Shown piece by piece: positions 45,097 through 52,795 of a stretch of 64,000 nt of DNA. Numbering within the stretch: position 1 is the first letter of the stretch; every line of letters begins with the position of its first letter. This stretch comes from Marinisporobacter sp. (GTDB lineage Bacteria > Bacillota > Clostridia > Peptostreptococcales > Thermotaleaceae), in assembly GCA_025210525.1 (NCBI GenBank), contig JAOARP010000010.1, positions 1 through 64,000 on the forward strand, read 5' to 3'. Below the pieces are notes generated by a model that worked only from the letters and a program-made list of their open reading frames with translations, made no database searches and was not told the origin of the DNA. The position numbers and the translations under genes were made by a program.

Positions 45097-45129
45097 AACA
45101 AATTGTCTCCCTCTAAAAGGTAATTTGTT
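45097..45129. promoter_or_regulatory. Inverted repeat upstream of the BMC promoter
   Basis: AACAAATT (45097-45104) and AATTTGTT (45122-45129), 17 bases apart, about 25-60 bases upstream of the suggested -35. A candidate operator for the AraC-type response regulator. Confidence 0.4.
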
Positions 45130-45153
45130 GCTTTTTTCTGATAATTTTTTGCA

Positions 45154-45191
45154 ATAAAAAAAGACCTTTCTAAATCAATTAAAAAGATCTT
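45154..45191 (-). terminator. Terminator after the response regulator gene
   Basis: Minus strand stem AAGATCTTT/AAAGGTCTT with one G-U pair, followed by a run of seven T. It lies seven bases beyond the regulator's stop and separates the regulatory genes from the BMC operon. Confidence 0.8.
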
Positions 45192-45197
45192 CAAAAC

Positions 45198-46295
45198 TTA
45201 TATACTCCATTTTCCATTCATTATAAATGTATTTTTCTTTAGAATATTTTTTTGTGCTTTTTTTGAATTTCTATATTCTGTAGGTGTATTTCCTGTAATT
45301 TTTTTAAACACCTTACTAAAATAATTGGGCTCATTATAAGAAAGCTCTAATGCAATATTTATAATAGGCATATCCGTATGCTCTAACAATTCTTTGGCTA
45401 TTTCCATCTTTTTATGAACAATATACGTACTAAAATTAATTCCTACCTTCTTTTTAAACAATTTACTTAAATAATAAGAGCTAATAGACCCAAATTCTGC
45501 AACTTCTTCTAATGTGATGTTTTTTCTACAATTTTTTTCAATATAATCTAAAATCCTATCCATATCATTGTTATAGATATTTTTCTTATGACTCGATAGT
45601 TCATTAAAAATCAGATCTAAAATTTCCATAAAATTTCTTTGGGCTTTATAGGAATCATGAAAAACTTCCAAGTCATTTTTATATTTTTCCCTACATCCTT
45701 CAATCTTTTTCTTATTATATATACTTGAGTCTGATCCTATACTGAATAGCCCTTCCATTACTTCTTTTAGATTTTTAACTCTTTCTTGGGGTTCTTTTTC
45801 GTATGTATCAAATATTTCTCTAATGATCCCTTTTAGTATATATTTTGAATTTTTATAATCAATCTTTTGAATACTTGTTTCTAGTTGATTCTTCAGATCC
45901 ATCATATCTATATCATCTTTTTTTCTTTGATTCACTTGTTTACGAATAGCTTCTATAATCCTACTTGGTCTAGCTGGTTTTAATATATAATCATTTACAT
46001 TAGCTTTAATGGCTTTATGAGCAAAATCAAATTCATCGTATGCCGTAAGAATAATAATTGCCGTATCTGGATTTCTTTTTTTTATTCTTTCGCTGGCTTC
46101 TAAACCATTGATTCCATAAATATTGATATCCATCAATATTAAGTGTGGCTTCAACTTTTCATGTAGCTTTACAGCCTCCAAACCAGACCCTGTTTCTCCA
46201 ACAATCTCTATACTACTTTTCATCTCTTTTTCAATAATAATCCTTAAGGCTTTTCTCTCTAACTCCTCATCTTCAACAATAAGCAATCTATGCAT
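45198..46295 (-). CDS. AraC-type response regulator
   Basis: About 365 aa from the ATG at 46295. The receiver domain has LLIVEDEELERKALRIIIE, the phospho-acceptor Asp in PHLILMDINIYGINGLEAS and DYILKPARPSRIIEAI. The C-terminal AraC domain contains ISSYYLSKLFKKKVGINFST and ALELSYNEPNYFSKVFKKIT. It overlaps the sensor kinase gene by a few bases, so the two form an operon. The target is probably the BMC operon it precedes. Confidence 0.94.
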   Translation of the reverse strand: MHRLLIVEDEELERKALRIIIEKEMKSSIEIVGETGSGLEAVKLHEKLKPHLILMDINIYGINGLEASERIKKRNPDTAIIILTAYDEFDFAHKAIKANVNDYILKPARPSRIIEAIRKQVNQRKKDDIDMMDLKNQLETSIQKIDYKNSKYILKGIIREIFDTYEKEPQERVKNLKEVMEGLFSIGSDSSIYNKKKIEGCREKYKNDLEVFHDSYKAQRNFMEILDLIFNELSSHKKNIYNNDMDRILDYIEKNCRKNITLEEVAEFGSISSYYLSKLFKKKVGINFSTYIVHKKMEIAKELLEHTDMPIINIALELSYNEPNYFSKVFKKITGNTPTEYRNSKKAQKNILKKNTFIMNGKWSI

Positions 46296-47541
46296 TATAA
46301 CCACCTACGCCTCTATTAATTGGTATCTGCATCTTCACCGTTGTTCCCTTTTTTAAATCACTATGAATATCTAATAAATAATTTTCCTCAAAATAGTAAG
46401 AAAGTCTCTTGTTTAAATTGTTTAACCCAATTCCAGTAGAGGATGCATCTTCATCCTTCTTATTTTCATTTAGAATACCTCTTAACTTTTCTTTTGACAT
46501 ACCTACTCCATTATCTTTTATTTTAATCACCGCTGTATTGTTTAACTTATAAATAGAAAGCTTAATCATTCCGCCCTCTTTCTTTTTTTCTATGCCATGA
46601 TTAATAGCATTTTCTACAATAGGCTGCAGGAGCATAAAGGGAATCATCATATTATTTATTTCATCCTCTACCTCAATATGATATTTTAATCGTTCTCCCA
46701 GTCGCATGGCTTGTATCTTTAGGTAATTTTGTATATATTGGATTTCATCTTTTAAACACACTAGATGCGTTGAATTTTTTTTAAGGGTATATCTTAATAA
46801 TTCCGAAAAGGAAAAAACGATTTCCTGAGTAGAGAGTGCATTTTCTAGTAAAGCAAGTCTTGCAATTGTGTTAAGTACATTAAATAAAAAATGTGGATTC
46901 ATTTGGGATTGAAGAGATTTTATCTCTGAAACCTTCAAAGATTTTTCAAGCTCTGCTCTTAATTTCATTTCCTTCATTAACTCTAAATTTTTCTTATTCA
47001 ATTCCTCTTGTATTAAATGAACAAGACCCTTTTCTACAAAATAATTTGAAATGACAAACATCATATCCGCAGCACCGACAAGCTTTTTATAAGATATAGG
47101 CTTTATGGATTCATAAGCTTCTACTAATTCTTCATCCTCTTTCCACGATAAGGAATCCTTTGCTGTAATATGATCTAAATGTACTTGATCATCGTTTTTG
47201 ATTTTAACTTGTCCTGCTAAAATAGCACCTAAGTATTGTCCTCTTATAATAATAGGTATAGCAAAATCAATAAGCCCTGCATGACATTTATAAACATAGG
47301 GCTTTCCACTTCTAGCTGCTTCAATGCCTCCATGGGCATCTGAACGAAGACATGCTTCATTACATCCTTCATGTTTTCTAAAAAGGGTACAGAATTTAGA
47401 AAAATTACTATACTTCGTTATCGGTCGTCCCATATAATCTACTGTCACAGCAGCAAAGCCAGTAGCTTCTGAAAATTTATCTTGAATTTCTTGAAGTACA
47501 TCTACATCTATGCATTCATTAATCATTGGAAAATTATTCAT
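46288..47541 (-). CDS. PocR-domain sensor histidine kinase (LytS-like)
   Basis: A 417-aa kinase without membrane helices. An N-terminal PocR domain (about 1-165) has CTLFRKHEGCNEACLRSDAH and YVYKCHAGLIDFAIPIIIRG, typical of the cytosolic PocR sensor. The C-terminal His-kinase (LytS/YesM) domain carries LQSQMNPHFLFNVLNTIARL with the phospho-His and the N box QPIVENAINHGIEKKKEGG. PocR domains are tied to diol/microcompartment operons (PocR of Salmonella senses propanediol), so it likely senses the BMC substrate. Confidence 0.92.
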   Translation of the reverse strand: MNNFPMINECIDVDVLQEIQDKFSEATGFAAVTVDYMGRPITKYSNFSKFCTLFRKHEGCNEACLRSDAHGGIEAARSGKPYVYKCHAGLIDFAIPIIIRGQYLGAILAGQVKIKNDDQVHLDHITAKDSLSWKEDEELVEAYESIKPISYKKLVGAADMMFVISNYFVEKGLVHLIQEELNKKNLELMKEMKLRAELEKSLKVSEIKSLQSQMNPHFLFNVLNTIARLALLENALSTQEIVFSFSELLRYTLKKNSTHLVCLKDEIQYIQNYLKIQAMRLGERLKYHIEVEDEINNMMIPFMLLQPIVENAINHGIEKKKEGGMIKLSIYKLNNTAVIKIKDNGVGMSKEKLRGILNENKKDEDASSTGIGLNNLNKRLSYYFEENYLLDIHSDLKKGTTVKMQIPINRGVGGYNA

Positions 47542-47592
47542 AGTTCATCTCCCCTAAGTGCTTTAGTGAGAAATCATATTTTACAAATTTTT

Positions 47593-48288
47593 CTAACTGA
47601 TTAAGAAAAGGATTCCTATAAAAATCATATTTATAATAAAAAGCCCTAAACCCATAAAAAAGCATTTTGACTTTATCAGGCATATTCGAGAATTTTGATG
47701 GATCATTTTGCTCAAGTCTCTATGAGCTAGTTTAAATTGATATTCTTTGTTAATGTTAATAGGATATTCTTCTTTTTCATTACGTTTTAACAGCCTCTGA
47801 TGCACTAACAATAATAAAGTTTCTTCATCAATTTGTGCCATATCCTCATAATTATAAATATTTTTAGAAGTATATTTTGATAAATCCTTTTCTTCTAGGA
47901 TACGATTCCTTTTTTTATTGCTTTCATCCTCTTTATTTCTTCTAATCACTACCCGAGACTCTGTAAATAATGTATCATTCTTGTCTTGTTTTTCTTTCTG
48001 GTCTTCACTATTATTCATTAATTTCTCCAAATCATCTTTCTTCTCCTCCTTTTCTTCATTCAATTTTCTTCGAAAAAATGTAGGTAATTTTTTCCCTATA
48101 AAAGAATATGCAGAAATCATTATAGAAATAATACATAAAATAAGTAATATTTTTTTTGTTGCTAAAAACGAACCAAAAATAAAAGACATCAATCCTAAAT
48201 TTAAGGCGATCAGCCCACTATTTCTTGCTTCTTCAAATACAATCCAATTATTTGTTCTATCTAAAATATTATTTAATTCTTCTAGCAT
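47593..48288 (-). CDS. Membrane protein resembling Pycsar TM effectors (DUF5706-like)
   Basis: About 231 aa from the ATG at 48288, with AGGAGG eight bases upstream. Two N-terminal helices follow an amphipathic lead: WIVFEEARNSGLIALNLGLM, then SFIFGSFLATKKILLILCII. A long charged middle follows and a C-terminal helix (GLGLFIINMIFIGILFLIS). The pattern of an aromatic-charged segment before the first two helices, and a final HRDLSKMIHQNSRICLIKSK before the last helix, recalls the PycTM effector. No nucleotide cyclase gene is adjacent. It may instead work with the two-component genes downstream. Family call is tentative. Confidence 0.5.
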   Translation of the reverse strand: MLEELNNILDRTNNWIVFEEARNSGLIALNLGLMSFIFGSFLATKKILLILCIISIMISAYSFIGKKLPTFFRRKLNEEKEEKKDDLEKLMNNSEDQKEKQDKNDTLFTESRVVIRRNKEDESNKKRNRILEEKDLSKYTSKNIYNYEDMAQIDEETLLLLVHQRLLKRNEKEEYPININKEYQFKLAHRDLSKMIHQNSRICLIKSKCFFMGLGLFIINMIFIGILFLIS

Positions 48289-48350
48289 ATCTTCATCCTC
48301 CTTCTTCATGTTTTTTCATTAATAAAATATACTTTTTATTAAAAAACATA

Positions 48351-48383
48351 ATAACGCTATCTATAATTTAATCATAACGTTAT
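48351..48383. repeat. Palindromic ATAACGNTAT repeats, period 23
   Basis: ATAACGCTAT (48351-48360) and the palindrome ATAACGTTAT (48374-48383), starts 23 bases apart, near the likely transcription start of the membrane-protein gene at 48288. Candidate operator pair. Confidence 0.45.
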
Positions 48384-48471
48384 TTTCGTGAAAAACTTTA
48401 ATACTAATTTGCTCCTTTTCTATAACTATTTGTCTAGTTCTCTTTTTAATTTTTTCACTCCTTCATAGAAC

Positions 48472-48508
48472 AGTATTTTTTTGTCCTTTACGAGTATTTT
48501 TTTGTCCT
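48472..48508. repeat. Two identical 16-bp direct repeats, period 21
   Basis: AGTATTTTTTTGTCCT at 48472-48487 and again at 48493-48508. The 21-base period places both copies on the same DNA face, as in sites for AraC- or OmpR-type regulators. Upstream of the membrane protein/kinase/regulator genes. Confidence 0.55.
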
Positions 48509-48552
48509 CTCTTTCATTTGACATAATTCATTGTCTTTTTACAAATTCCATA

Positions 48553-48581
48553 TTGACATTTACAATACCATAATGTATTAT
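48553..48581 (+). promoter_or_regulatory. Promoter of tRNA-Lys and first tRNA-Thr
   Basis: TTGACA (48553-48558), 17 bases, TATTAT (48576-48581). The tRNA-Lys gene starts 22 bases further on. Confidence 0.8.
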
Positions 48582-48603
48582 ATATAATTGTGAGTAGCAA
48601 AAC

Positions 48604-48679
48604 GACCCATTAGCTCAGTTGGTAGAGCACTTGACTTTTAATCAAGGTGTCCCGCGTTCGAGCCGCGGATGGGTCACCA
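48604..48679 (+). tRNA. tRNA-Lys (anticodon TTT)
   Basis: 76 bases with encoded CCA. The 7-bp acceptor stem pairs GACCCAT with ATGGGTC, the anticodon stem is TTGA around CTTTTAA, and the T arm has CGCGTTCGAGCCGCG. The anticodon TTT reads AAA/AAG. It has a strong promoter upstream and is four bases from tRNA-Thr. Confidence 0.96.
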
Positions 48680-48682
48680 TAG

Positions 48683-48757
48683 GCTGGTGTGGCTCAACGG
48701 TAGAGCAGCTGACTTGTAATCAGCAGGTTGGGGGTTCGATTCCCTTCGCCAGCTCCA
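48683..48757 (+). tRNA. tRNA-Thr (anticodon TGT)
   Basis: 75 bases with encoded CCA. The acceptor stem is GCTGGTG/CGCCAGC with one wobble pair; the anticodon loop is CTTGTAA; the T arm has GGGGGTTCGATTCCC. A terminator follows 20 bases later. Confidence 0.96.
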
Positions 48758-48777
48758 TTTACCTTTAGAAAAAAGGG

Positions 48778-48810
48778 GTGTAAGATACGAGTTCTTACGC
48801 TTCTTTTTTA
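48778..48810 (+). terminator. Terminator after tRNA-Thr(TGT)
   Basis: GTGTAAGA (48778-48785) pairs with TCTTACGC (48793-48800), followed by a T-rich run. Confidence 0.75.
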
Positions 48811-48832
48811 TTTTTTTTGAAATAAGTTCTGG

Positions 48833-48861
48833 TTGACATTTAGAATATATTTTTGTACTAT
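48833..48861 (+). promoter_or_regulatory. Promoter of the second tRNA-Thr
   Basis: TTGACA (48833-48838), 17 bases, TACTAT (48856-48861). It lies between the terminator of the first pair and the third tRNA, so tRNA-Thr(CGT) is transcribed on its own. Confidence 0.7.
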
Positions 48862-48920
48862 AAATATGTAGTAATTTTTTACAATTATGTATTAAAATAG
48901 TTTTGAAATAATTAAAACAA

Positions 48921-48995
48921 GCTAGTGTGGCTCAATGGTAGAGCAGCTGAATCGTAATCAGCCGGTTGGGGGTTCGATTCCCTTCACTAGCTCCA
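48921..48995 (+). tRNA. tRNA-Thr (anticodon CGT)
   Basis: 75 bases with encoded CCA. It differs from tRNA-Thr(TGT) at seven positions by my alignment, including a compensated acceptor pair (G-C to A-T). The anticodon loop is ATCGTAA, giving CGT to read ACG. Probably a tandem duplicate with a changed anticodon. Confidence 0.95.
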
Positions 48996-49002
48996 AACAC
49001 TT

Positions 49003-49034
49003 AAAACCTTGGTTTTCCAAGGTTTTTGTTTTTT
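49003..49034 (+). terminator. Terminator after tRNA-Thr(CGT)
   Basis: AAAACCTTGG (49003-49012) pairs with CCAAGGTTTT (49017-49026), followed by TGTTTTTT. Confidence 0.85.
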
Positions 49035-49472
49035 ATCAATTTTCAAATCGTTACCCTGATTTTATAGTCTAAACAAGGTCGATTTTATGGTCAAAATAAG
49101 TCTATATAAAGAAAATGCTGCGATTAGTTGTATTATTCTAAAGGTTAAAACAAGAGAACCTTTCGATTACTGGTGATGACTCTAATAATCACTATCATTC
49201 TTATTACTATGGCACCAAAGTTTACAACTGTCACTAAAATAGTATTTTTTATCATCTATCAATTCTTCTATTTCATGTAAAACAGGGTCTAGCTTTTTCC
49301 TTATTCTTAATACTAAAAGCTCCTGATGATCCAGGAGCTTAACTAATACCTAAACATATATTTGAGGAAGAGTTGAAATTGAAAAACATTCCATATTATT
49401 ATAAAATATGTTGATCCCAAAATTATCTAAAACATTAAAAGGGCGAACTACAAAGGAAAGAGGAACAAGATT
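49035..49472. other. Long gap with no confident gene
   Basis: Besides the short open frame at 49182-49349 (minus) I see only a hairpin (AAGCTCCTG/CAGGAGCTT at 49317-49340) and scattered stop-rich frames. The segment may be the remains of a lost gene or mobile element next to tRNA genes, but I cannot identify a family. Confidence 0.4.
49182..49349 (-). pseudogene. Open frame without a start codon, possible gene remnant
   Basis: A 55-codon open frame between two stops. It reads LRIRKKLDPVLHEIEELIDD then KKYYFSDSCKLWCHSNKN, which has protein-like composition. There is no ATG, GTG or TTG before residue 30, and no ribosome site is seen. It could be the tail of a decayed gene or a chance frame. 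I do not recognise the family. Confidence 0.3.
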
Positions 49473-50033
49473 ATGGATAATTCAAAGCATCTATCAAAAA
49501 GTACCTTATTCTTAATTAGTATATTTATAATCATATTTCTATTAGATAAAATAGTCTTGAAAGGAATATTATTTGAATGGGGTTCTCTAAAAAAAGATGC
49601 GGTATTAATAAAAAGGGAATATTGGAGAGTCATAACTGCATCGTTTTTTCATGGAGGAATTATCCATCTATTAGCAAATATAATAGGTTTGTATTGGGTA
49701 GGTCAATTGCTAGAAAGAGAAATTGGAAGTATTGGGTTAAATAGCATATTTGTAATTGGCAATATTATAGCGAACATACTATTTATTTTTACATATTCTT
49801 TTGAATCGTCTATTGGAGGATCACCAGGTATTTATGCATTGATAGGTGTTTTCTTGATATTATGCTTTAAAGAAAAAAAGCTTTTAGAAACACATCTACA
49901 CACTAGAGAATTGAATTCGTTAATAGTCTATTTTATTGCAGGCAATTTCAACGGATTGGATACATTATTTGTTCATTCAGTAGGATTTTCTACTGGTATT
50001 ATAATTAGCATACTATACAACAAGATACGTTAA
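49473..50033 (+). CDS. Rhomboid-family membrane protein
   Basis: A 186-aa protein with about six membrane segments. EYWRVITASFFHGGIIHLLA is the rhomboid N-terminal signature; the Ser region is SIGGSPGIYALIG (S117) and the His is in VHSVGFSTGIIIS (H168). The usual GxSG site is changed to GGSPG, so catalysis is uncertain. AGAGGAA precedes the ATG. It may be a small intramembrane serine protease or an inactive relative. Confidence 0.8.
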   Translation: MDNSKHLSKSTLFLISIFIIIFLLDKIVLKGILFEWGSLKKDAVLIKREYWRVITASFFHGGIIHLLANIIGLYWVGQLLEREIGSIGLNSIFVIGNIIANILFIFTYSFESSIGGSPGIYALIGVFLILCFKEKKLLETHLHTRELNSLIVYFIAGNFNGLDTLFVHSVGFSTGIIISILYNKIR

Positions 50034-50080
50034 TTTAAAATAGTTCCAACACAATACAATTATAAATTAGTTGCATATAA

Positions 50081-50112
50081 AAACTCCTAGATTATCACAC
50101 TAGGAGTTTTTT
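50081..50112. terminator. Terminator between rhomboid and ferredoxin genes
   Basis: AAACTCCTAG (50081-50090) and CTAGGAGTTT (50100-50109) with A-run and T-run. It can serve both convergent genes. Confidence 0.85.
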
Positions 50113-50126
50113 AACTATGCTTTAAA

Positions 50127-50297
50127 TTACTCTGCAACTGGTGCATCTACAGGACAAACAGTTGCACAGGCTCCACAGTCAATACATGCTCCTGCATCAA
50201 CTACATATTTGCTGTCTCCAGCGCTGATTGCACTTACTGGACATTCTGGTTCACAAGCTCCACAACTCATACAAGAATCGTTAATTACATAAGCCAT
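50127..50297 (-). CDS. 2[4Fe-4S] clostridial-type ferredoxin
   Basis: A 56-aa ferredoxin. Two CxxCxxCxxxCP motifs are seen: CMSCGACEPECPVSAI and CIDCGACATVCPVDA. It carries low-potential electrons in fermentation, probably to hydrogenases or PFOR-type enzymes. AGAGGAGG precedes the ATG. It is a monocistronic gene with a terminator downstream. Confidence 0.96.
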   Translation of the reverse strand: MAYVINDSCMSCGACEPECPVSAISAGDSKYVVDAGACIDCGACATVCPVDAPVAE

Positions 50298-50489
50298 AAT
50301 AAAATCCTCCTCTAAAATTTATTTTCATTAAGTATTTACGCTATCTTTAACTTGGTTATATCGTAACAAAATACAAGTATAGGAACAACAAAAAAATAAA
50401 AATAATTGTCTAAAAGTGCAAACATATAATGATTATCACTATATAGTTATTGAGAAAGATAAAATGTCTATGCTATAAGAATTCAAAAT

Positions 50490-51473
50490 CTATATTGATC
50501 TTTCCACCATCAAAACAATTTGATCATGTTTTTCGCTAAAAGAAATCTTAAAATCTACAAATATTTCTTTAACTAAATCAAGCATCTTTTCTTTTTCTTT
50601 TGCTTTATATTTAAATCCTATTTTTTCTCCAAGCTTCTCTTGTTTTGGATTTTTATTTGCGAAAGCAAGAATGACATTTACCTTTCCTGCAAAAGTAGAC
50701 ACCATATCATATATTTCAGTATATAGGGCTCTTAAGTCTTCATCACTTAAAAATTCTGCAAAGCCATTGCAGCAAACAATCACATTTTCATGTGCCAAAG
50801 CTTCTTTCTTATACATTTTTTTACTTAGATATTCAAATACAGACATATTATGTCTTTTTATTCTAGATCTTTGTCCAAAAATACTTTTACTTAATTTTTC
50901 ATTATTATTTAGCCATTTTGAATCAATATCTATATTTAAAAGGTTGTATTCTTTAGGCAGAATATCTTTCTCTAAAAGATCCGTCATTCCTAGAAGAATT
51001 CTTTCGATTTCTAAGCTATCAAAACCACCGCCACTGCCAATATCTATAAAAGCAAAGGATTCCTTATAATCAAATATATATTTCTTTATAAGCTCTTTTA
51101 TGGATTTTTCAATTTCGATTCGTCTCCATGTTATAGGAGGTGCTACTATATTTAATACTTTTCTATCCCAAGAAACTCCAAATCCTGTGTTGTGTGGTTT
51201 TTCTAAAATAGAGTAGAAAGTAACTTCTTCCGTACCAGGTCTTTTAGACATGATGTTCGCAAATGTGCTTAATTTTGTTAAAAGCTTTCCCATCCATGTC
51301 ATATCATACGGAGATATTGGTAAATCCTTATTTTTGAAGCTGCTCAAGAATATTTTTTTATCTCCTTGGTTAAAATAGAATGCTTCATCTTCTATTGATA
51401 AATGTTGCCATATATTTTTTTCTCCATTAACTTTTTGCCACGCTGATAAAATTTTTGTAGTATTATTGTTCAC
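50490..51473 (-). CDS. Putative SAM-dependent methyltransferase-like protein
   Basis: A 327-aa protein. The SAM-binding motif I is visible as FAFIDIGSGGGFDSLEIERI. A later stretch (HENVIVCCNGFAEFLSDEDL) resembles the motif IV area. The start is a GTG with GAGGTGG upstream. It is divergent from phaB; no clear link to the PHA genes can be shown. Substrate and exact family are unknown. Confidence 0.6.
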   Translation of the reverse strand: MNNNTTKILSAWQKVNGEKNIWQHLSIEDEAFYFNQGDKKIFLSSFKNKDLPISPYDMTWMGKLLTKLSTFANIMSKRPGTEEVTFYSILEKPHNTGFGVSWDRKVLNIVAPPITWRRIEIEKSIKELIKKYIFDYKESFAFIDIGSGGGFDSLEIERILLGMTDLLEKDILPKEYNLLNIDIDSKWLNNNEKLSKSIFGQRSRIKRHNMSVFEYLSKKMYKKEALAHENVIVCCNGFAEFLSDEDLRALYTEIYDMVSTFAGKVNVILAFANKNPKQEKLGEKIGFKYKAKEKEKMLDLVKEIFVDFKISFSEKHDQIVLMVERSI

Positions 51474-51677
51474 TAATTTCCACCTCTTTTTCTTTCTATC
51501 ATAGCATATTTTTACATATTAAAACATTTATTTCGATTTAATTCCATATATGAATAAATATGTAAAATTGTTTTTTATCACCTTTTCCCTCCCTCCTGCA
51601 TAACTTAAAGTGATGTTTCAAATAAATATTGAATACAATATAATAACACCATCATTTAAAGTAAAGGAGGCTGTTTT

Positions 51678-52418
51678 ATGAGATTAAAGGATCAATTAGC
51701 AATTGTTACTGGTGGAGGAAGAGGTATAGGTGAAGCTACTTGTTTAAGATTTGCAGAAGAAGGAGCGAAAATAGTAGTAGTAGACAAAAATGGTTCTGAT
51801 GTGAATACAGTTGTAGAAAAGATTAAAAAATTAGGTGGAGAAGCTATAGGAAAAGAAGTAGACGTTACAGATAGAAAACAAGTAGATAAAATGCTTCATG
51901 ATATTGTGAGTAAATATGGAAAAATAGATATTTTGATCAACAACGCAGGAATTACAGCAGACGCTAAATTAGAAAAAATGACTGAAGAACAATGGGATAA
52001 GGTAATAAATGTGAATCTAAAAGGAGTATTTAATTGCGGTCAAGGAGCTGCTAAAATAATGAAAGATCAAAAATCTGGCGTAATATTAAATACCTCTTCT
52101 GTTGTAGGGATTTATGGAAACTTTGGTCAGACGAACTACGCTGCTTCAAAATGGGGTGTTATCGGTATGACCAAAACTTGGGCTAAGGAATTAGGAAAAT
52201 ATAATGTAAGAGTAAATGCAATAGCTCCAGGCTTTACTTTAACTGCTATGGTGAAAAAAATGCCTGAAAAGGTACTCTCAAAAATCCGAGATAAATCTCC
52301 ACTAAAAAAATTAGCCCAGCCAGTTGATATTGCAAATGCTTTTTTATTCCTTGCATCGAATGAAGCAAAATTTGTTACTGGAACAGTACTCAGTGTTGAT
52401 GGAGGCGTTGTACTTTAA
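51678..52418 (+). CDS. phaB: Acetoacetyl-CoA reductase/3-oxoacyl reductase (PhaB/FabG-type SDR)
   Basis: A 246-aa short-chain dehydrogenase. NAD(P)-binding is at TGGGRGIGEATCLRFAE, the NNAG motif is at LINNAGITAD, and the catalytic YxxxK is in TNYAASKWGV. AAAGGAGG precedes the ATG. FabG and PhaB are hard to separate by sequence; being close to phaJEC, it likely makes (R)-3-hydroxybutyryl-CoA for polymer. It is separated from phaJ by a terminator. Confidence 0.85.
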   Translation: MRLKDQLAIVTGGGRGIGEATCLRFAEEGAKIVVVDKNGSDVNTVVEKIKKLGGEAIGKEVDVTDRKQVDKMLHDIVSKYGKIDILINNAGITADAKLEKMTEEQWDKVINVNLKGVFNCGQGAAKIMKDQKSGVILNTSSVVGIYGNFGQTNYAASKWGVIGMTKTWAKELGKYNVRVNAIAPGFTLTAMVKKMPEKVLSKIRDKSPLKKLAQPVDIANAFLFLASNEAKFVTGTVLSVDGGVVL

Positions 52419-52795
52419 TACGCTTATCTAATAAAATTAATTTTATCCTATAAAATAGGATTGCATTTATCTAATTTATAAACCTTTAAAAGTTAACATA
52501 TAAATGTCACAATAGGTATATCATAATGGCAACCAGGGGTTCGACCAGTAAATAAATTAAATACAAAAGCTCTATTGCACCTATTTGAACTGAATCTCTT
52601 AAGATAGAGATTCAGTTTATTTTCTATATTAAATAAAATTTTATAATAATTTTTTTAAATTCTATGCATAAATCTATTTTTTTGCTCATAGTATGGTCTT
52701 GTAGTTTTATTAGTGGATGAAAAAAAACAACAAAATCTCTTATTCACAAAAAAACTTATGAAAAACAATATCATCTATTAGGAAGGAGAGAGACC
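52419..52795. other. Gap between phaB and phaJ
   Basis: This stretch of 377 bases has no credible gene. It holds a short hairpin just past phaB (ATCCTAT/ATAGGAT near 52445) and a strong terminator at 52588-52621. The phaJEC operon should therefore have its own promoter in the last 170 bases, but I cannot mark it with confidence. Confidence 0.6.
52588..52621 (+). terminator. Strong terminator between phaB and phaJEC
   Basis: AACTGAATCTCT (52588-52599) pairs with AGAGATTCAGTT (52606-52617), then TATTTT. It separates phaB from the phaJEC unit. Confidence 0.85.

Larger units (their letters stand above)
48289..48603. other. Regulatory gap between the TM-effector-like gene and tRNA-Lys
   Basis: No gene is seen here. 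On the left there are two ATAACG(C/T)TAT motifs; then two AGTATTTTTTTGTCCT repeats; then the tRNA promoter (48553-48581). The spacing suggests separate control of the minus-strand genes and of the plus-strand tRNAs. Confidence 0.55.

Noticed and set aside
44980-45200. Possible cobalamin riboswitch before the BMC operon
   Set aside because: The gap is about 220 bases and I do not see the conserved B12-box (GCCACTG) or matching helices.
44693-45200. Search for a sigma-54 promoter before the BMC operon
   Set aside because: No TGGCA-N6-TTGC match was seen.
52511-52585. tRNA-like stretch (AATAGGT and ACCTATT 75 bases apart with GGGGTTCGA between)
   Set aside because: The T-arm motif is about 40 bases from the 3' end, there is no anticodon arm and no CCA. 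Likely chance pairing.
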